Source of the DNA: Citromicrobium sp. UBA3494
GTDB lineage: Bacteria; Pseudomonadota; Alphaproteobacteria; Sphingomonadales; Sphingomonadaceae
DNA: 64,000 nt
Direction: 5' to 3'
Assembly (NCBI GenBank): GCA_002377695.1
Contig: DFQH01000002.1
Span: 186,001 to 250,000, forward strand
How positions within the stretch are numbered: the stretch's first letter is position 1; each line of letters opens with the position of its first letter. The notes beneath the pieces are model-generated. The model did no database searches, was not told the DNA's origin, and was given only the letters and a program-made list of their open reading frames with translations. Shown piece by piece: positions 62,594 to 64,000 of the stretch. A program made the translations under genes and the position numbers.

Positions 62594-62866
62594 ATGCGCA
62601 AGATCGTTCTCGCTTCGGCCATCGCCGTTTCGGCTCTCGGCCTCGCCGCTTGCTCGGAAACCACCGAAGAAAACGCCGAAGACACCGTTGAAGGCGCCGC
62701 TGCCGACACCGAAGCCAACCTCGACGCCATGGGCGACGAAATGGAAGAAGGCGTCGCCGAAACCGACGAAGCTCTCGACAACGCGACCGCCGAAGCTGAA
62801 GAAGAAGCTACCGAAACGGAAGCCGAAATCGAAAACGAAAGCATGGAAGAAGCCGCCAACGACTAA
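62594..62866 (+). CDS. Small, extremely acidic lipoprotein
   Basis: The product has 90 residues. The lipobox LAAC (Cys20) after MRKIVLASAIAVSALG is clear. The mature 70-residue tail contains 22 Glu and 7 Asp and no Lys or Arg, with a regular TEANLDAMGDEMEEGVAETDEAL helical rhythm; it looks like a long acidic helix or coiled coil. It starts after AAGGA, and is flanked by a good promoter and a very strong terminator, so it is an abundant single-gene transcript. I recognise no named family; a role in surface charge, ion binding or envelope integrity is speculative. Confidence 0.75.
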   Translation: MRKIVLASAIAVSALGLAACSETTEENAEDTVEGAAADTEANLDAMGDEMEEGVAETDEALDNATAEAEEEATETEAEIENESMEEAAND

Positions 62867-62892
62867 GGCGTGCTTCCTTCGGGAAAAATTAT

Positions 62893-62925
62893 GGGCGGTG
62901 CCTCGCGGCGCCGCCCTTTTTCGTG
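62893..62925 (+). terminator. Strong terminator after the acidic lipoprotein
   Basis: GGGCGGTGCC and GGCGCCGCCC make a 10-pair stem (one G-U) on a TCGC loop, followed by TTTTT. It starts 27 bases after the stop codon. Confidence 0.9.
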
Positions 62926-62942
62926 TGTATTGGTATGTGGGC

Positions 62943-63974
62943 TTACTGGCCACCCGAGCCGTAGGTCGCCGAGGCCCAGACGCGTCCATCGACCGGCACG
63001 CTCTGCCCGAAGCCGCGATAGAGTGCGCCGGTGATCTCCGCGATACGCGCGTCGCGCTGGCGTCGCGCTTCCAGCTTGAGAGCGCGGCTGCCGTTTTCCG
63101 ACGCCATCGAAACGCTCTGGCCGGTAACATAGATCGCGGCGGCCACCGGGCGGCCGTCGGGCGTGTAGAAGATGCCGATATCGCTCGCCGTGCGGCTGAG
63201 CGTGCCCGTCTTGTGGGCCAGATTGGCGCTATCGGGCAGGGCGGAGGTCATCCGGCGTTTGCCCGTGACGGTGGAGGCCATCGCATTCATCAGCACCTGC
63301 CGCGAATAGGAGCTGAGCCACTTGCCCTGGTAGATTCCGGCGAGCAGACGGCCCATCGCGCGCGGCGTCGCGCTGTCTTCGAAGGCGATCTGCGATGCGG
63401 GATCGATCCGCCCGTCCTCACGCACCAGGGTCGCAATATCGCGGGTCAGCTCGAAATCGTGGATACCGGCGGTCTGGCGCATCCATGCGTTCACAGCCCG
63501 CGGGCCACCCACCGCCTTTAGCAGCGCATCGGTGCAATCATTGCAGCTGCGGCTGATCATCAGATCGAGGTGTTCGCGCCCGGAAATATAGGTGCCGCGG
63601 CCCGGCAGTTCGAATTCGCTGGTCAGGCTCCAGCGGCCCTGATCGACCCCCGCCAGAAAGGTGGCGGCAATCGCGACCTTGCTGGTGCTGGCCATCGGGA
63701 AGCGCTGATCGGCCAGAATGCCGACTTCCTCGCCGGTCGCCAGGTCGATGGCGTAAACGCCGATACGGCCATTTGACCCATCCGCGAGCGTGGCGATCTG
63801 GCGTTCGAACGGCGAATCGTAAACCGCCTCGAAGCTTTGCGGTGCGCGCACCTCGGTGCCGAGCATGCTGTCGAACTGGGCTTCGAGCGAAACCTGCTGC
63901 GCGGAGGCCGGCGTGAACGGGAGGGCGCTGGCTGCCAGCGCGAGTGCGAATGTCGACCCAAGTTTCCTAAGCAT
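62943..63974 (-). CDS. Class A beta-lactamase-fold serine hydrolase with altered motifs
   Basis: The product has 343 residues from ATG 63974 (or 347 from 63986), with a signal peptide ending ASAQQ. The nucleophile motif STSK (Ser96, Lys99) and KTGT (Lys255) are present. The SDN motif reads SCN (Ser143, Asn145). The region that normally carries the deacylating Glu166 of class A enzymes (E-P-E-L-N) reads TRDIATLV, so that Glu is not recognisable. It may be a penicillin-binding or esterase-type enzyme rather than an efficient lactamase. It is converging on the acidic lipoprotein. Confidence 0.8.
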   Translation of the reverse strand: MLRKLGSTFALALAASALPFTPASAQQVSLEAQFDSMLGTEVRAPQSFEAVYDSPFERQIATLADGSNGRIGVYAIDLATGEEVGILADQRFPMASTSKVAIAATFLAGVDQGRWSLTSEFELPGRGTYISGREHLDLMISRSCNDCTDALLKAVGGPRAVNAWMRQTAGIHDFELTRDIATLVREDGRIDPASQIAFEDSATPRAMGRLLAGIYQGKWLSSYSRQVLMNAMASTVTGKRRMTSALPDSANLAHKTGTLSRTASDIGIFYTPDGRPVAAAIYVTGQSVSMASENGSRALKLEARRQRDARIAEITGALYRGFGQSVPVDGRVWASATYGSGGQ

Positions 63975-64000
63975 AATCCCGTCCATAGCCTGCGACTCTT

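Noticed and set aside
1..64000. tRNA, rRNA, CRISPR arrays, transposases or prophage blocks
   Set aside because: Scanned by eye in all gene-free gaps and gene products; none showed the needed cloverleaf, spacer-repeat or mobile-element features. Short tRNA-like elements could be missed without a covariance search.

Overview
The window is a gene-dense, GC-rich piece of an alphaproteobacterial chromosome, with about 60 protein genes and no rRNA, tRNA, insertion sequence, prophage or CRISPR array that I can see. Several things point to Sphingomonadales, most likely an Erythrobacter-like member of Erythrobacteraceae (inference, not proven): a full-length ctrA with GANTC sites upstream, a DUF4167 gene next to prfA-prmC, a single-Cys alphaproteobacterial DksA, a hybrid malic enzyme, a COG3146 acyltransferase and a large TonB-dependent receptor.

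Layout. 1-5.3 kb: partial RidA, COG3146, Sel1, dksA, PilZ, an orphan family-5 solute-binding lipoprotein and DUF4112. 5.3-7.9 kb: the overlapping kynABU operon, which takes tryptophan to anthranilate. 8-16.5 kb: cytochrome b561, universal stress protein, HNH nuclease, gluQ, a HIG1-like protein, cobalamin adenosyltransferase, 3-hydroxybutyryl-CoA dehydrogenase, DUF202 and mutS. 16.7-25.4 kb: maeB, an SDR and an aldehyde dehydrogenase, a DUF892 stress protein, a TetR gene with a palindrome upstream and an unknown protein, then a LytS/LytTR two-component pair. 25.4-29 kb: a long AT-rich upstream region and a TonB-dependent receptor. 29-34.6 kb: SLC13 transporter-trmB-nucleotidyltransferase, an MscS channel and ctrA. 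34.8-36.5 kb: a chorismate mutase / prephenate dehydratase-like operon preceded by a short ORF ending in a run of Tyr and Phe codons. 36.5-43.3 kb: rpoN-lptB, membrane proteins, a second MscS channel, ppa and hisS. 43.3-50.9 kb: a cluster of palindromic repeats, prfA-prmC-DUF4167, lnt, metK (palindrome in its leader) and DUF418. 50.9-54.3 kb: a CoA-transferase operon with a HAD-like lipoprotein gene between its two subunit genes. 54.4-64 kb: a candidate small RNA, a Cdc48-type AAA ATPase, a third MscS channel, an HWE histidine kinase overlapping polA, a very acidic small lipoprotein with clear promoter and terminator, and a class A beta-lactamase-fold serine hydrolase with altered motifs.

Most of the window is housekeeping: translation (hisS, prfA, prmC, gluQ, trmB), DNA maintenance (mutS, polA), envelope (lptB, lnt, rpoN neighbourhood) and global control (ctrA, dksA, rpoN). 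The least explained signals are the aromatic-rich leader ORF with two mutually exclusive RNA pairings before the chorismate mutase gene (34.8-35.2 kb), the chain of hairpins ending in a strong terminator before cdc48 (54.45-54.56 kb), and the putative phosphatase-like lipoprotein embedded between scoA and scoB.
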